64,000 nucleotides of DNA from RH-AL1 sp965214415 (GCA_965214415.1 CBDCBQ010000002.1:434001-498000); one strand, 5' to 3'. Counted from the first letter of the stretch, positions 1 through 12,197 are shown. Made by a program: numbers and translations. The notes: generated from the letters alone by a model not told the origin.

Positions 1-617
1 CCCGCGCTCGACGGATTCACGCCGCTGGCCGGCGACGTGACGGACGAGGCGTCCCTGGCAGGCGCGATCCGCGCCATCGAGGAGCGCTTCGGCCGGCTCG
101 ACATCGTCGTCGCCAACGCCGGCATCGTGCCGCCCTGGCGGCCGACCGCCGCGCTTGACCTCGACGAGTGGGATCGCGTGATGGCGGTCAACGTTCGCGG
201 CATGGCCGCGACCCTGAAGCACGCGGCGCCCGCCATGCGGGATAACGGCGGCTCGATCGTCGCGATGGCGTCCATCAACGCCTATGCCGCGCATCCCCGG
301 CAGATGGCGTACACGGCCTCGAAGCACGCGGTGCTCGGCATCGTCCGCGCCGCCGCCCGCGACCTCGGACGCCACGGCATCCGCGTCAACGCGCTCGCGC
401 CGGGGCCGATCGCGACCGACGCGCTGGTGATCGTGTCAGGGGCCGCGCCCGCGCCGGCCGATCGCAAGGCGAGGCGCTCGCCGCGATGGCCGCGCGCAAC
501 GCGCTGGGCCGGCTCGCGACCGAGGACGACGTGGCGAAGGCGGCCCTCTTCCTCGCCAGCGACCTCGCGAGCGGCGTCACCGGGTCGGTGCTGCCGGTGG
601 ATGCGGGGCGGCAATGA
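1..617 (+). pseudogene. SDR-family oxidoreductase, 5'-truncated by window and frameshifted
   Basis: C-terminal part of a classical short-chain dehydrogenase/reductase; the Rossmann N-terminus lies before the window. The first frame shows the NAG motif (VVANAGIVP), the NV.G asparagine, a catalytic serine (ASINAYAA), the YTASK tyrosine/lysine pair and the APGPIATDA loop. After about base 420 this frame becomes arginine-rich and non-homologous. The normal SDR ending (ALAAMAARNALGRLATEDDV, then ALFLASD and VTGSVLPVDAG) is in another frame, from about base 470 to the TGA at 615-617. One base therefore appears lost, or two gained, between about 415 and 470. Either a sequencing error or a real inactivating mutation; substrate unknown. 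Confidence 0.8.
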
Positions 618-754
618 GGGAGCTCGGTCCGTCGCGACAATCGCCAACCTGACGCGCTGGTCGCGCATGCCAAGCCCGGGTCGTCGAGTTCGACATGGCC
701 CTTTCGTCCCGGACGCTCATGTGTCCTTTGGCGCCAAACGATGTCGCGGCCGCC

Positions 755-3241
<2,487 letters not shown>

Positions 3242-3471
3242 GGGCTGGGTCCGCTCCTGATTCGTCACGCGTAGACTATCAACTTTTGCGCCAGGGGCCG
3301 CGACACTATGTGAAATGATGAAACCGAGCCTTTCCCGCAACGGGCGGATTTTCACGATCCGCGAGCCCGTCGACAGCCGTATTGAAACAGTCGCGATCTT
3401 GGGCCATCTTTAGTGGCGAACAGCCCGATGAGCGGGTCACATCGAGGATAGACGCACTGATCAATACGGTA

Positions 3472-3858
3472 ATGAGCGAAGCGACCATGTTGCCGCTTCC
3501 CCCGTCGGCGGACCGAGTGCCCGGAGACGGAACACTTGTGCGGACCCTGCTGGCTTGCCTCGACGACGCCAAGGCCGAATCGACGACCGTGATCGATCTG
3601 CACGGCAAGACCTCCATCGCCGACGCGATGATCATCACGACGGGGCGCTCCAGCACGCACGTCAGCTCGATCGCCGACCGCGTCCTGCGCGCCCTGAAGG
3701 AGGCCGGCTTCGCCCTGCCCCGCACCGAGGGCCTCGTGAACGGCGACTGGGTGCTGATCGACGCGGGCGACGCGATCGTCCACATCTTCCGGCCCGAGGT
3801 GCGCGAGTTCTACAATCTCGAGAAGATGTGGGGCGCCGACCGGCCGCGGCCGATCTGA
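3472..3858 (+). CDS. rsfS: Ribosomal silencing factor RsfS (Iojap family)
   Basis: Binds uL14 on the 50S subunit and blocks joining with 30S, slowing translation during starvation. The 128-residue protein carries the Iojap core: DLHGKTSIADAMIITTGRSS, then a region ending in GLVNGDWVLIDAGDAIVHIF and FYNLEKMWG. The ATG at 3472 is preferred to upstream in-frame ATG 3382 because homology begins after it; ATG 3487 is also possible. rlmH follows 43 bp downstream, the usual rsfS-rlmH arrangement of Proteobacteria. The nadD/proA genes that often precede rsfS are absent; glgP is divergent instead. Confidence 0.95.
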   Translation: MSEATMLPLPPSADRVPGDGTLVRTLLACLDDAKAESTTVIDLHGKTSIADAMIITTGRSSTHVSSIADRVLRALKEAGFALPRTEGLVNGDWVLIDAGDAIVHIFRPEVREFYNLEKMWGADRPRPI

Positions 3859-3901
3859 TCTTCTTCTACGTTTGTTTTGGGTCGACGCGGGGCTCTCGTC
3901 G

Positions 3902-4384
3902 ATGCTGCGCGTGACGCTCGTTTGTGTTGGTCGCTTAAAGGCGGGCGCCGAGCGTGATTTGGCGACCCGCTATCTTGACCGTGCCGCCGCGGCAGGTCGC
4001 GCTGTCGGGCTCGGCTTCGAGCTGCGCGAGATCGATGAATCGCCAGCCCGCCGTCCTGAATTGCGCAAGCTCGAAGAGGCCAAGGCGATCCGGGCTTCGG
4101 TCGGCCTCGACACGCATCTCGTTGTTCTCGATGAGCGCGGCGTCGCGATCGACAGTGTCGGCTTTTCGACCTTGATCGGTGCGGCCCGCGACGATGGCGC
4201 GCCAGCTCTATCTCTTGTGATCGGCGGGCCGGACGGGCTCGACCCGGAACTTCGGCAATCCGCTCACAGGGCTATCGCCTTCGGCGCGATGACATGGCCG
4301 CACCAACTTGTGCGCATCATGGCCGCCGAACAACTCTACCGTGCCGTCACGATCCTCTCGGGCCACCCCTATCACCGCGCGTGA
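3902..4384 (+). CDS. rlmH: 23S rRNA (pseudouridine1915-N3)-methyltransferase RlmH
   Basis: SPOUT-class methyltransferase that methylates pseudouridine 1915 in helix 69 of 23S rRNA on assembled 70S ribosomes. At 160 residues it has the normal length. It shows the SAM-binding trefoil knot signature: LDERG, a glycine-rich LSLVIGGPDG loop, and the C-terminal MTWPHQLVRIMAAEQLYRA followed by HPYHRA, the conserved family end. ATG 3902 gives the standard N-terminus (MLRVTLVCVGRLKAG). Likely co-transcribed with rsfS. Confidence 0.97.
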   Translation: MLRVTLVCVGRLKAGAERDLATRYLDRAAAAGRAVGLGFELREIDESPARRPELRKLEEAKAIRASVGLDTHLVVLDERGVAIDSVGFSTLIGAARDDGAPALSLVIGGPDGLDPELRQSAHRAIAFGAMTWPHQLVRIMAAEQLYRAVTILSGHPYHRA

Positions 4385-4444
4385 GTCCGCCGTCATAACG
4401 ACATGATCCGCTCCACTCTGGAGCACCGCGGCGGAGATCGGACG

Positions 4445-5761
4445 ATGCGGACAGGACGCGGGGGTGTGCCGCTCGTTGCGGCGATCTTGCTCGCCGCGGT
4501 GCCGGTCCAAGCGCGCGCCGACGAGGCCGCGCCGGCCCAGGCAACACCCCTCGATCAGAAGCAGTCGCAGCTGCGCGGGCTGCAGGGGTCGATCGACGCC
4601 GCCACCGCGCGCCGCGCCGCGTTGTCGACCGACATCGCCGGGCTCGAGGCCGACCACGCCAAGCTCGCCGCGGCGTTGATCGAGACGGCGGCGAAAGTGA
4701 ACGCGGATCAGGCCAAGGTCGCCGACGCCGAATCACGCCTCGCGGGGCTGACGGGCCGCGAGGATGCCGCCAAGCATTCGCTCGAGGCGCGCCGCGCCGT
4801 CGTCGCCGAGGTGCTGGCCGCCCTGCAGCGGATGGGCCGCAAGCCACCGCCGGCGCTGCTGGTCGACCCCGAGGATGTCCTGAAGGCGATCCGCACCTCG
4901 ATGCTGCTCGGCGCGGTGCTGCCGGGCATGCGCGCCGAGACCGAGCGCCTCGTCGCCGACCTCACCGAGCTGACCCGCACCCGCGCGGCGATCGAGACCG
5001 AGCGGCGGGGCCTCGATGCCGAGCTGTCGTCGCTCGCCGCCGAGCGCGAGCGGATGGCGGCGCTGGTCGACGCGCGCCAGGCGGCGCTCGGCAAGGCGCA
5101 GGGCGAGATGCAGGCGGCTGCCGCCACCGCGACACGGCTCGCCGGCGAGGCCGGCTCTCTCAAAGATTTGATCGGCCGCCTGGAGCGCGACAATGCCGCG
5201 GCGGCCAAGGCCGCGGAGGCGGCGCGTCAATCGGACGCGAAGCTCGCGCAAGCCGCGCCGACAGCCGGAATCGCCGCCGCGCCGTTCCAGGATTCGGCGC
5301 GGCTGGCGCCGGCCGTCGCCTTCGACAAGACGCGGGGACTGCTGCCGCTTCCCGTCGCGGGCACGCTGCTTCGCGGCTTCGGCGAGGACGACGGACTCGG
5401 CGGAAACGAGAAGGGCTTGCTGGTCGAGACGCAGGCCTCGGCGCTGGTCGCGGCACCGGCCGATGGGTGGATCGCCTATGCCGGCCCCTATCGGTCGTTC
5501 GGCCAGTTGCTCATCCTCAACGTCGGCGCGGGCTACTACATAGTCCTTGCCGGCATGGATCGGATCAACGTAGGCTTGGGGCAGTTCGTATTGGCTGGCG
5601 AACCTGTTGCCATGATGGGTGACGGCTCGACGAAAACTGCCGCCGCCGTCGCCCTCGGTGCCGCGCGGCCTGTCCTCTACGTCGAGTTTCGCAAGGACGG
5701 GGCGACGATCGATCCGGGCCCATGGTGGGCGAGACCGGAGCTGCAAAAGGTTCGCGGATGA
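4445..5761 (+). CDS. EnvC-like murein hydrolase activator (degenerate M23 peptidase)
   Basis: Periplasmic protein of 438 residues. A signal peptide (about residues 1-25, ending ARADE) is followed by a long coiled coil (about 30-270, rich in A, E, R and L) and a C-terminal LytM/M23 domain (about 300-435). The M23 zinc ligands look lost: the usual HxH position reads YVEFRKDG, as in EnvC-type proteins that activate amidases rather than cut peptidoglycan. ATG 4445 is chosen because the signal peptide starts there; ATG 4403 is an in-frame alternative. The stop overlaps the ctpA start by 4 nt, a common Rhizobiales pairing implying coupled expression in septal peptidoglycan processing. Confidence 0.88.
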   Translation: MRTGRGGVPLVAAILLAAVPVQARADEAAPAQATPLDQKQSQLRGLQGSIDAATARRAALSTDIAGLEADHAKLAAALIETAAKVNADQAKVADAESRLAGLTGREDAAKHSLEARRAVVAEVLAALQRMGRKPPPALLVDPEDVLKAIRTSMLLGAVLPGMRAETERLVADLTELTRTRAAIETERRGLDAELSSLAAERERMAALVDARQAALGKAQGEMQAAAATATRLAGEAGSLKDLIGRLERDNAAAAKAAEAARQSDAKLAQAAPTAGIAAAPFQDSARLAPAVAFDKTRGLLPLPVAGTLLRGFGEDDGLGGNEKGLLVETQASALVAAPADGWIAYAGPYRSFGQLLILNVGAGYYIVLAGMDRINVGLGQFVLAGEPVAMMGDGSTKTAAAVALGAARPVLYVEFRKDGATIDPGPWWARPELQKVRG

Positions 5762-7200
5762 TGCGCAAAGTCTCGCTGGTGTTGTTTGGTGCGGCGCTTG
5801 GCGCGGCGACCGTGACGGTCGGTACGCAGTCGCATATCCTCGACCGGGCGAACGCGGCCGCCTCTGACACCTATCGCAGCCTCAATCTGTTCGGCGACGT
5901 CTTCGAGAAGATCCGCACCGACTACGTCGAGAAGCCCGACGATCAGAAGCTGATCGAGGCCTCGATCAACGGCATGCTGACCTCGCTCGACCCGCACTCC
6001 TCCTACATGGACGCCAAGGGCTTCCGCGAGATGACCGTGCAGACGCACGGCGAGTTCGGCGGGCTCGGCATCGAGGTCAGCCAGGAAGACGGGCAGATCA
6101 AGGTCGTCACGCCGATCGACGACACGCCGGCGTCGAAGGCCGGCATCCTCTCGGGCGACGTCATCGCCGCGATCGACGGCGATCCGGTCTCCGGCATGAG
6201 CCTCAACCAGGCCGTCGACAAGATGCGCGGCGCCGTCAACACCGCCGTCACCTTGAAGATCGTGCGTGGTCCGAAGAAGGAAGCGAAAGACTACAAGCTG
6301 ATGCGCGCGGTCATCACCATCAAGTCGGTCCGCAACAAGATCGAGGGCGGCGATATCGGCTACATCCGCATCACCCAGTTCAACGAGCAGACCTACGACG
6401 GCGTGAAGGAGGCGATCGACAAGTTCGAGAAGGACGTCCCCGCCGACAAGTTCAAGGGCTACATCCTCGATCTGCGCAACAACCCCGGCGGCCTGCTCGA
6501 CCAGTCGATCGCGGTGTCGAACGCCTTCATCGACAAGGGCGAGATCGTCTCGACGCGCGGCCGCAACGCGGACGAGACGCAGCGCTACAATGCGCGGCCG
6601 GGTGACATCTCGCACGGCAAGCCGCTCGTGGTGCTGATCAACGGCGGCTCGGCCTCGGCGTCCGAGATTGTCGCCGGCGCGCTGCAGGATCACAAGCGCG
6701 GCACGATCATGGGCACGCGCTCGTTCGGCAAGGGCTCGGTGCAGACGATCATCCCGCTCGGCGGCAGCAACGGCGCGATCCGGCTGACGACGGCGCGCTA
6801 TTACACGCCGTCGGGTCGCTCGATCCAGGCCAAGGGCATCGAGCCGGACGTGATCGTCAACGAGGATGTGCCGAAGGATCTCGCCGACAAGGACGACGTG
6901 AAGGGCGAGGCCTCGCTGAAGGGCCATCTGCTCAACGGCAACGAGGAGCATGGCTCGAGCGCCTACGTCCCGGCCGACCCTGCCAAGGACATCCAGCTGA
7001 TCGCCGCCGAGGACCTGCTGCGGGGCATCAAGCGCGCCGCCAACGCGACGCCGACGAACCCGATGCCGGTCGCGCCGATGCCGGCCGGCGGCCCGACGAC
7101 GAGCGTGGCGCCCGGCGCGCCCGTTCCCGCCGCGCCGACCACGGGCGGCACCCCGCCGAGCGCGCCGCCGGCGAAGATGCCCGCGACCAAGATGCCGTAA
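5758..7200 (+). CDS. ctpA: S41-family C-terminal processing peptidase CtpA
   Basis: Periplasmic serine protease of the tail-specific/CTPase family, 480 residues. An N-terminal signal/anchor (MRKVSLVLFGAALGAATVTV) precedes a PDZ domain (GLGIEVSQEDGQIKVVTPID, about residues 100-180). The S41 catalytic domain has the nucleophile serine in NGGSASASEIVAGAL and the general-base lysine in GTRSFGKGSVQ. The last 60 residues are a low-complexity Pro/Ala/Met tail. The start overlaps the EnvC-like stop (ATGA). The context suggests a role with the amidase activator in maturing or removing envelope hydrolases, by analogy with CtpA systems. Confidence 0.95.
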   Translation: MMRKVSLVLFGAALGAATVTVGTQSHILDRANAAASDTYRSLNLFGDVFEKIRTDYVEKPDDQKLIEASINGMLTSLDPHSSYMDAKGFREMTVQTHGEFGGLGIEVSQEDGQIKVVTPIDDTPASKAGILSGDVIAAIDGDPVSGMSLNQAVDKMRGAVNTAVTLKIVRGPKKEAKDYKLMRAVITIKSVRNKIEGGDIGYIRITQFNEQTYDGVKEAIDKFEKDVPADKFKGYILDLRNNPGGLLDQSIAVSNAFIDKGEIVSTRGRNADETQRYNARPGDISHGKPLVVLINGGSASASEIVAGALQDHKRGTIMGTRSFGKGSVQTIIPLGGSNGAIRLTTARYYTPSGRSIQAKGIEPDVIVNEDVPKDLADKDDVKGEASLKGHLLNGNEEHGSSAYVPADPAKDIQLIAAEDLLRGIKRAANATPTNPMPVAPMPAGGPTTSVAPGAPVPAAPTTGGTPPSAPPAKMPATKMP

Positions 7201-7322
7201 CGTCGTTTCAGCCTTGGATGGATGCGGCTCCGCCTTATGTCGCCGGGCTGTTGCATCGTATAAGGCGGCGGTGCTCGGACCCGCCGCCCGGCCTCGGTGA
7301 TTCGCAGGAGGGCAACCCGGCG

Positions 7323-8537
7323 GTGGGCCGCACGAGGATCGACCCGATGGACCTGGACGCGCCGCTCGGCATGAAGCCGCCACCCAAGCCGAAACGCGCC
7401 GGCTTGGCGCTCGGCGTGGTCGGCGTTCTCGCCGCGGTCGTCGCGCTGGCGGGTGTCGGCGTCTTCCTCGCGACCGCCGATCCGCATGGCGGCGAGCCCT
7501 ATGCCGTTGCCGCGATACCCCCTGCCCTGCCAAAGCCGCCGCCCCGAGCCGTGATCCCACCCCCGCTCGATCCCACCGCCACCGGCTCGCTCCCGCGCGT
7601 CGAGCATGATCCCACGCTCGGCGCCGAGCCCCGATCGACGCGCGCGGCCGTCGCGCCGACCGGCGTGGCGGGGGCCCCGCTCATCATCGATGTCGCCAAG
7701 GCGCTCGCCGATCGCCAGCATATCGTCATGGTGCCGCCCGCCGAGACGCCGGCATCCGCCCCGGTGGAAGCGCCCGCACCGTCGTTCGTCCCGGCCCCCG
7801 CGATCGTCACGCCTCCAGCGCCGCCGCCCATCGCGCAGAGCCCAGTCGCCGAGCCGCGCGTGGCGATCTTCATCAGCGGCATGGGGCTCAACCAGACGGC
7901 GACGCGCACGGCGACGGAGATCATGCCGGCGGGCGTCACCTTCGCCTTCGTGCCGTATGGCGACACGGTCGGCGCCGACGTCGCGGCCGCCAAGGCGAAG
8001 GGGCATGAGATCGTACTGCTGATCCCGATGCAAAATGCCGGCGGCCCCGCGCAGACGCCGCACGCGCTGCGGGAGAACGAACCGCCGAGCGAGGTCGCCG
8101 ACGACGCGGCCTGGCTGATGAACCGTCTCGAGGACTACGATGGCATCGGCAACCTCCTCGGCGCACCGGTGACCGAGGACCGCGCGGCGATGGGGGCTCT
8201 CCTCAAGGCCATCGGATCGCGCGACCTCTTCTACCTCGACGATAATACCTCGCGCCGCAGCGTCGGTCCGGCGGTGGCGCTCGAGCAGGGCGTGCCGGCC
8301 GCGCGCGCCGACATCGTCCTCGATGCGACCGGCGATCCCGCGGTAGTGCGCGCCAATCTCGAGACGCTGGTGGCCATCGCGCGTCGAAAAGGCTCGGCGA
8401 TCGGCGTGGCGAGCGGCCTGCCCGACCATTTCGCGGCGATCGCGGACTTCGCGTCGAAGCTGTCGACCCTCAAGGTAAAGCTCGTGCCGGTCGGCACGCT
8501 CGTCGCGCGCAACGCCGCCGTGGCGGTCGCGCGATGA
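7323..8537 (+). CDS. Divergent polysaccharide deacetylase family protein
   Basis: Membrane-anchored periplasmic protein of the YibQ/DUF610 divergent deacetylase family. A short cytoplasmic N-terminus is followed by one membrane segment (GLALGVVGVLAAVVALAGVG), a Pro/Ala linker, and the deacetylase-like domain from RVAIFISGMGLNQ to the end. The usual metal-site DD after the first strand is replaced by SG, so hydrolytic activity is doubtful; such divergence is usual in the family. GTG 7323 is chosen because AGGAGGG lies about 10 nt upstream; ATG 7347 is the alternative. Fourth in the envelope operon, overlapping rppH by 4 nt. Confidence 0.85.
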   Translation: MGRTRIDPMDLDAPLGMKPPPKPKRAGLALGVVGVLAAVVALAGVGVFLATADPHGGEPYAVAAIPPALPKPPPRAVIPPPLDPTATGSLPRVEHDPTLGAEPRSTRAAVAPTGVAGAPLIIDVAKALADRQHIVMVPPAETPASAPVEAPAPSFVPAPAIVTPPAPPPIAQSPVAEPRVAIFISGMGLNQTATRTATEIMPAGVTFAFVPYGDTVGADVAAAKAKGHEIVLLIPMQNAGGPAQTPHALRENEPPSEVADDAAWLMNRLEDYDGIGNLLGAPVTEDRAAMGALLKAIGSRDLFYLDDNTSRRSVGPAVALEQGVPAARADIVLDATGDPAVVRANLETLVAIARRKGSAIGVASGLPDHFAAIADFASKLSTLKVKLVPVGTLVARNAAVAVAR

Positions 8538-9037
8538 CGGATTTCTCGCAATACCGGCCCTGCGTCGGCATCATGCTTCTCAACAAGGAGGGTCTCGTCT
8601 TCGTCGGACGGCGGCGACCCAAGCGACCCTCCGACACGGCCGAGGGCGGGCACCTCTGGCAGATGCCGCAAGGCGGGATCGACCCGGGCGAGGACCCCTA
8701 TGCCGCGGCCCTGCGCGAGCTGGAGGAGGAGACCAACGTCACCTCCGTCGAGCGTCTCGCCGAGGCGCCGGACTGGTACACCTATGATCTGCCAGGCGAT
8801 GCGAGCAAGAAGTCTTGGCGCGGTCGCTACCAGGGCCAGCGGCAGAAGTGGTTCGCGCTGCGCTTCGTCGGCCCGGACAGCGAAATCAACGTGCTGGCGC
8901 CCGCAGGCGGCGTGAAGCCGGAGTTCGACACGTGGCGCTGGGCTCGCATGGAGACGCTGCCAGACCTGATCATCCCCTTCAAGCGCCAGGTCTACGAGCG
9001 TGTCATCGTCGCGTTCGCGCCGTTCGCCGCGCCTTGA
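8534..9037 (+). CDS. rppH: RNA pyrophosphohydrolase RppH (Nudix)
   Basis: Removes pyrophosphate from the 5' end of triphosphorylated mRNA, starting 5'-dependent decay; formerly called IalA/NudH. The 167-residue product opens with YRPCVGIMLLNKEGLVFVGR, typical for RppH, and has a complete Nudix box (GGIDPGEDPYAAALRELEEE), all catalytic glutamates present, near residues 44-65. The end FKRQVYERVIVAFAP matches the family. ATGA overlap with the deacetylase gene indicates translational coupling, the conserved order in Hyphomicrobiales. Confidence 0.96.
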   Translation: MTDFSQYRPCVGIMLLNKEGLVFVGRRRPKRPSDTAEGGHLWQMPQGGIDPGEDPYAAALRELEEETNVTSVERLAEAPDWYTYDLPGDASKKSWRGRYQGQRQKWFALRFVGPDSEINVLAPAGGVKPEFDTWRWARMETLPDLIIPFKRQVYERVIVAFAPFAAP

Positions 9038-9155
9038 TCGACAAGTGGTGCGGTTCCGCCACAGGCCGGCCCAATCGCGTCTGGCACGGCGGCGTTGCCT
9101 CCCGAAACGTCCACCAGAGCTTGTCTGTAACACTTCGGTCGCCATACGGTAATCT

Positions 9156-10826
9156 GTGGCACGAAGGGGGATCGGGCTTTTGCGACTTGTTAAGCTGCGC
9201 GGGGGCGCACGCAGACTTCGCGCCCTGGCCGCCGCGGGCGTCCTCTCCACGATGGCGGCCTGGCTCGTCATGCCGAGCTCGACCCAGAACGCGGTCGCCG
9301 ACGGCGAGACCCGAACCCTGCATCTCTACCATACGCACACCGGCGAGACGATCGACGCCACCTTCCGCCTCGACGGGCGCTACGACCCCGAGGTGCTGCG
9401 CCAGCTGAACCACTTCTTGCGAGATTGGCGGAATAACGACGAGATCAGCATGGATCCGCGTCTGTTCGACGCGATCTGGGAGGCCTACCGGACGGCTGGC
9501 AACACCGACCGCATTCAGATCTATTCGTCCTACCGCTCGCCCGAGACCAACGCGATGCTGCGCCGTCGCTCCAAGGCGGTCGCCGAGCACTCGCAGCACA
9601 TGCTCGGCAAGGCGATGGACACGACCGTGCCTGGCTTCCCGATGGAGCGCATCCGCGAGGCCGGCATGAAGCTCCAGCACGGCGGCGTCGGCTGGTACCC
9701 GTCGGCCAATTTCGTCCACATCGACGTCGGCGGCGTGCGCTCCTGGCCGCGCATGTCCTACGACCAGCTCTCGCAGCTTTTCCCCGACGGCAAGACCGTG
9801 CACATCGCCTCGAACGGGCAGACGCTGCCGGGCTACGAGCAGGCCCGGCTCGAGCTCGCGCAGCGCGGCCAGACCGAGCTGCCGCCGTCGCAGGAATCGG
9901 GTGGCCTGTTCGCGTGGCTGTTCGGCGGGAGCGGCGGCGGGTCCGGCACCGCGCACGAGGACGAGGAGGATCGCCGCGTCGCGGTCGCCAGCGCAGCGCC
10001 GCCGGCACGCGCCGTCGCGCCGCCGCAAGTTCAAGCGCAGCCGGAGCCGCAACCCGTGCCGGTCCAGGCGCAGGCGCCCGCCGAGCCGCCGCCGCAACCG
10101 GCCGCGATCGCCTACGCCGCGCCTGAGGCGCAGCCGGTCGACACCCCGTCGAAAGTCATCGGCGCCGACGGCCTGACCCCGCAGGCGCAGCCCGCGCAGG
10201 TGGCGAGCCTCGAGCCCGCGCCCGGCCCGGTCGCCGATGCCGGCCCCATCCAATCCCCGACACCAGTCGCCACGGCGCCCGAAGCCACGATGCCGGAAAC
10301 CGCGGCACCCAAAGCCGCGATGCGCGACGCGCCGATGCCGCCGCGCCGGCCGGCCGATCTCGTCGCGGCACCCGAGATTCCGCTGCCGCCGATCCGCCCC
10401 AGCATCGTCGCGGCGATCGCGGAGGCCCCGTTGCGGACGGCGGAAGCCGAGCAGTCGACGCCGCAAACGGACGCGCCGCGATCAGAGAGAGCGATCGTCG
10501 CGCAGCCGGCGAGCGTGGCGTTGCCGGCCATCATCGCACGCGGCGGCGGCGCGTCCCCCGTCGAGGCGCTCGCGTTCGCTGGCGACCATGTCGCGGCCGC
10601 CGAGCCGCGCATCGCGATGGAGCCCGTTCAAGGTCTCGCGCGATTCGCGCTGCGCGCTAGCGCCAGGCAGCGCCGCGTGGCGACAGGCATCAGCACGGTG
10701 GCGCGCTCGATGCCGCTGGAGACCCCCTCTGTCGCGACAGAGGTGGCGAGCGGGACCGTCGTCGGGCCGCATCTGACCGGCCTACGCCGCGCCGCGCACC
10801 AGCTCGCCGACAACGCCGCGCTGTAA
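9156..10826 (+). CDS. DUF882 (YcbK-like, M15-type) protein with long Pro/Ala tail
   Basis: Predicted periplasmic zinc peptidase-like protein of up to 556 residues. A signal/anchor (about residues 22-48) precedes the DUF882 domain (about 50-210). Likely zinc ligands of the M15 fold are visible in SQHMLGKAMDT and NFVHIDVGGVRSWPR. The family resembles D,D-carboxypeptidase/endopeptidases acting on peptidoglycan, and YcbK lies near L,D-transpeptidases in E. coli. The remaining 340 residues are a disordered A/P/Q/E-rich tail with no domain seen. The start is uncertain: GTG 9156 opens the frame, while TTG 9180 has a better AAGGGGGA ribosome site. Convergent with ndh, 6 bp apart. Confidence 0.85.
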   Translation: MARRGIGLLRLVKLRGGARRLRALAAAGVLSTMAAWLVMPSSTQNAVADGETRTLHLYHTHTGETIDATFRLDGRYDPEVLRQLNHFLRDWRNNDEISMDPRLFDAIWEAYRTAGNTDRIQIYSSYRSPETNAMLRRRSKAVAEHSQHMLGKAMDTTVPGFPMERIREAGMKLQHGGVGWYPSANFVHIDVGGVRSWPRMSYDQLSQLFPDGKTVHIASNGQTLPGYEQARLELAQRGQTELPPSQESGGLFAWLFGGSGGGSGTAHEDEEDRRVAVASAAPPARAVAPPQVQAQPEPQPVPVQAQAPAEPPPQPAAIAYAAPEAQPVDTPSKVIGADGLTPQAQPAQVASLEPAPGPVADAGPIQSPTPVATAPEATMPETAAPKAAMRDAPMPPRRPADLVAAPEIPLPPIRPSIVAAIAEAPLRTAEAEQSTPQTDAPRSERAIVAQPASVALPAIIARGGGASPVEALAFAGDHVAAAEPRIAMEPVQGLARFALRASARQRRVATGISTVARSMPLETPSVATEVASGTVVGPHLTGLRRAAHQLADNAAL

Positions 10827-10832
10827 GCCTCT

Positions 10833-12197
10833 CTACTCGGCGATCGAGAGATGCTGCTGGTGCAGCGTCCGCTCGGGGCTGGCGAGATGCTCGTCCTCGA
10901 CGAGTTTGCGCGCCTTGCCGACCACAAGTCGCGAGCCGCGCCCGTAGGTGAAGAACGCCCACGCCCAGTTCGTGAACACCATGATCCTATTGCGGAAGCC
11001 GATCAGCAGCAGCAGGTGGACCATCGACCAGGCGAGCCAGGCAAGGCGCCCCTTCAGCTGCATGCCGAACATCACGGCGATCGCGTGCGAGCGGCCGATC
11101 ACCGCCATCGTGCCGAGGTTGGTGTACTTGAACGGGCCTGGGTGCTTGCGCGTGCCGATGCGACTGGCGATCACCTTGGCGACATAGGCGCCCTGCTGCT
11201 TGGCGACCGGGGCTAAGCTCGGCAGCGTCTTGCCGTCCTTCGTCTTGTAGCTGGCGACATCGCCGATCGCGAAGATCTCGGGGTGGTTCGGGACCGAACA
11301 ATCATTCGTCACCTCGACGCAGCCGTTCCTGGCCGTCGCGGCGCCGATCCACTCGCCGGCGGGCTCGGCCTTGGTGCCGGCGCACCAGAAGACGTTGGCC
11401 GTCTCGATGCGCTCGTCCTTCAGCGTGATCCCGCGCGCGTCGATGCATTCGCAGGGCGTGTCGAGCCTGACCTCGACGCCAAGCTCCTCAAGGGTGGTCT
11501 TGGTGTAGGCGGAGAGGTGCTCGGGGAATTCCCCGAGGATGCGCGGCGCGGCGTCGACGAGGACGATGCGCGCCTTCGAGGGATCGATGTGGCGATACTC
11601 GGACTTGAGCGTCGCGCGCGCGAGTTCGGCGAGCGAGCCGGTCAGCTCGACGCCGGTCGGCCCGCCGCCGACGACGACGAAGGTCATCAGCGCCGTCCTG
11701 GCCTCGGGGTCGGTGCGCGTCTCCGCCCAGTCGAACGCCTCGAGGATGCGCCGACGGATCTGTAGCGCGTCCGGCAGCGTCTTCAGCACCGCCGCGTGGT
11801 CGGACCATTCGTCGTGGCCGAACCAGGCGTAAGCCGAGCCTGTCGCCAGCAGGAGATAATCATAGGGGACGACGCCGGTGTCCTTGATGCCGACCGTCCG
11901 GGCGACCTTGTCGATGCCTTCGACCTCGCCGAGGATCACCGACACGTTCGGCTGCGTTCCGAGCAGCGCGCGTATCGGCGAGGCGATGTCGGACGGCGCC
12001 AGCGCCGCGGTCGACACCTGGTACAGCAGCGGCTGAAACAGGTGGTGGTTGGTGCGGTCGATCATGACAAGCTCGATATCGAGCTTGTGGAGGTGCATCG
12101 CCGCCTGCAGCCCGCCGAAGCCGCAGCCGACGATGACCACGATCGGCTTCTTGGCCTGCGCGCGCGTAAAGAGGACGGTGTCGGTTTGGCTCGGCAT
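10833..12197 (-). CDS. ndh: Type II NADH dehydrogenase (NDH-2)
   Basis: Membrane-associated FAD enzyme passing electrons from NADH to quinone without proton pumping; 454 residues. The first Rossmann motif VGCGFGGLQAAMHL (about 22-36) binds FAD and the second, VVVGGGPTGVELTG (about 170-185), binds NADH. FAIGDVASY is the FAD-ribityl motif, and AKQQGAYVAKVI is the quinone-side helix of NDH-2. A C-terminal hydrophobic stretch (LAWLAWSMVHLLLLIGFRNR) anchors it to the membrane. ATG 12197 fits the N-terminal homology. Monocistronic by layout. Confidence 0.93.
   Translation of the reverse strand: MPSQTDTVLFTRAQAKKPIVVIVGCGFGGLQAAMHLHKLDIELVMIDRTNHHLFQPLLYQVSTAALAPSDIASPIRALLGTQPNVSVILGEVEGIDKVARTVGIKDTGVVPYDYLLLATGSAYAWFGHDEWSDHAAVLKTLPDALQIRRRILEAFDWAETRTDPEARTALMTFVVVGGGPTGVELTGSLAELARATLKSEYRHIDPSKARIVLVDAAPRILGEFPEHLSAYTKTTLEELGVEVRLDTPCECIDARGITLKDERIETANVFWCAGTKAEPAGEWIGAATARNGCVEVTNDCSVPNHPEIFAIGDVASYKTKDGKTLPSLAPVAKQQGAYVAKVIASRIGTRKHPGPFKYTNLGTMAVIGRSHAIAVMFGMQLKGRLAWLAWSMVHLLLLIGFRNRIMVFTNWAWAFFTYGRGSRLVVGKARKLVEDEHLASPERTLHQQHLSIAE

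Noticed and set aside
9037..9155. Additional small gene or RNA between rppH and the DUF882 gene
   Set aside because: The 118 bp show no hairpin, ribosome site with an ORF, or conserved RNA pattern I can recognise.
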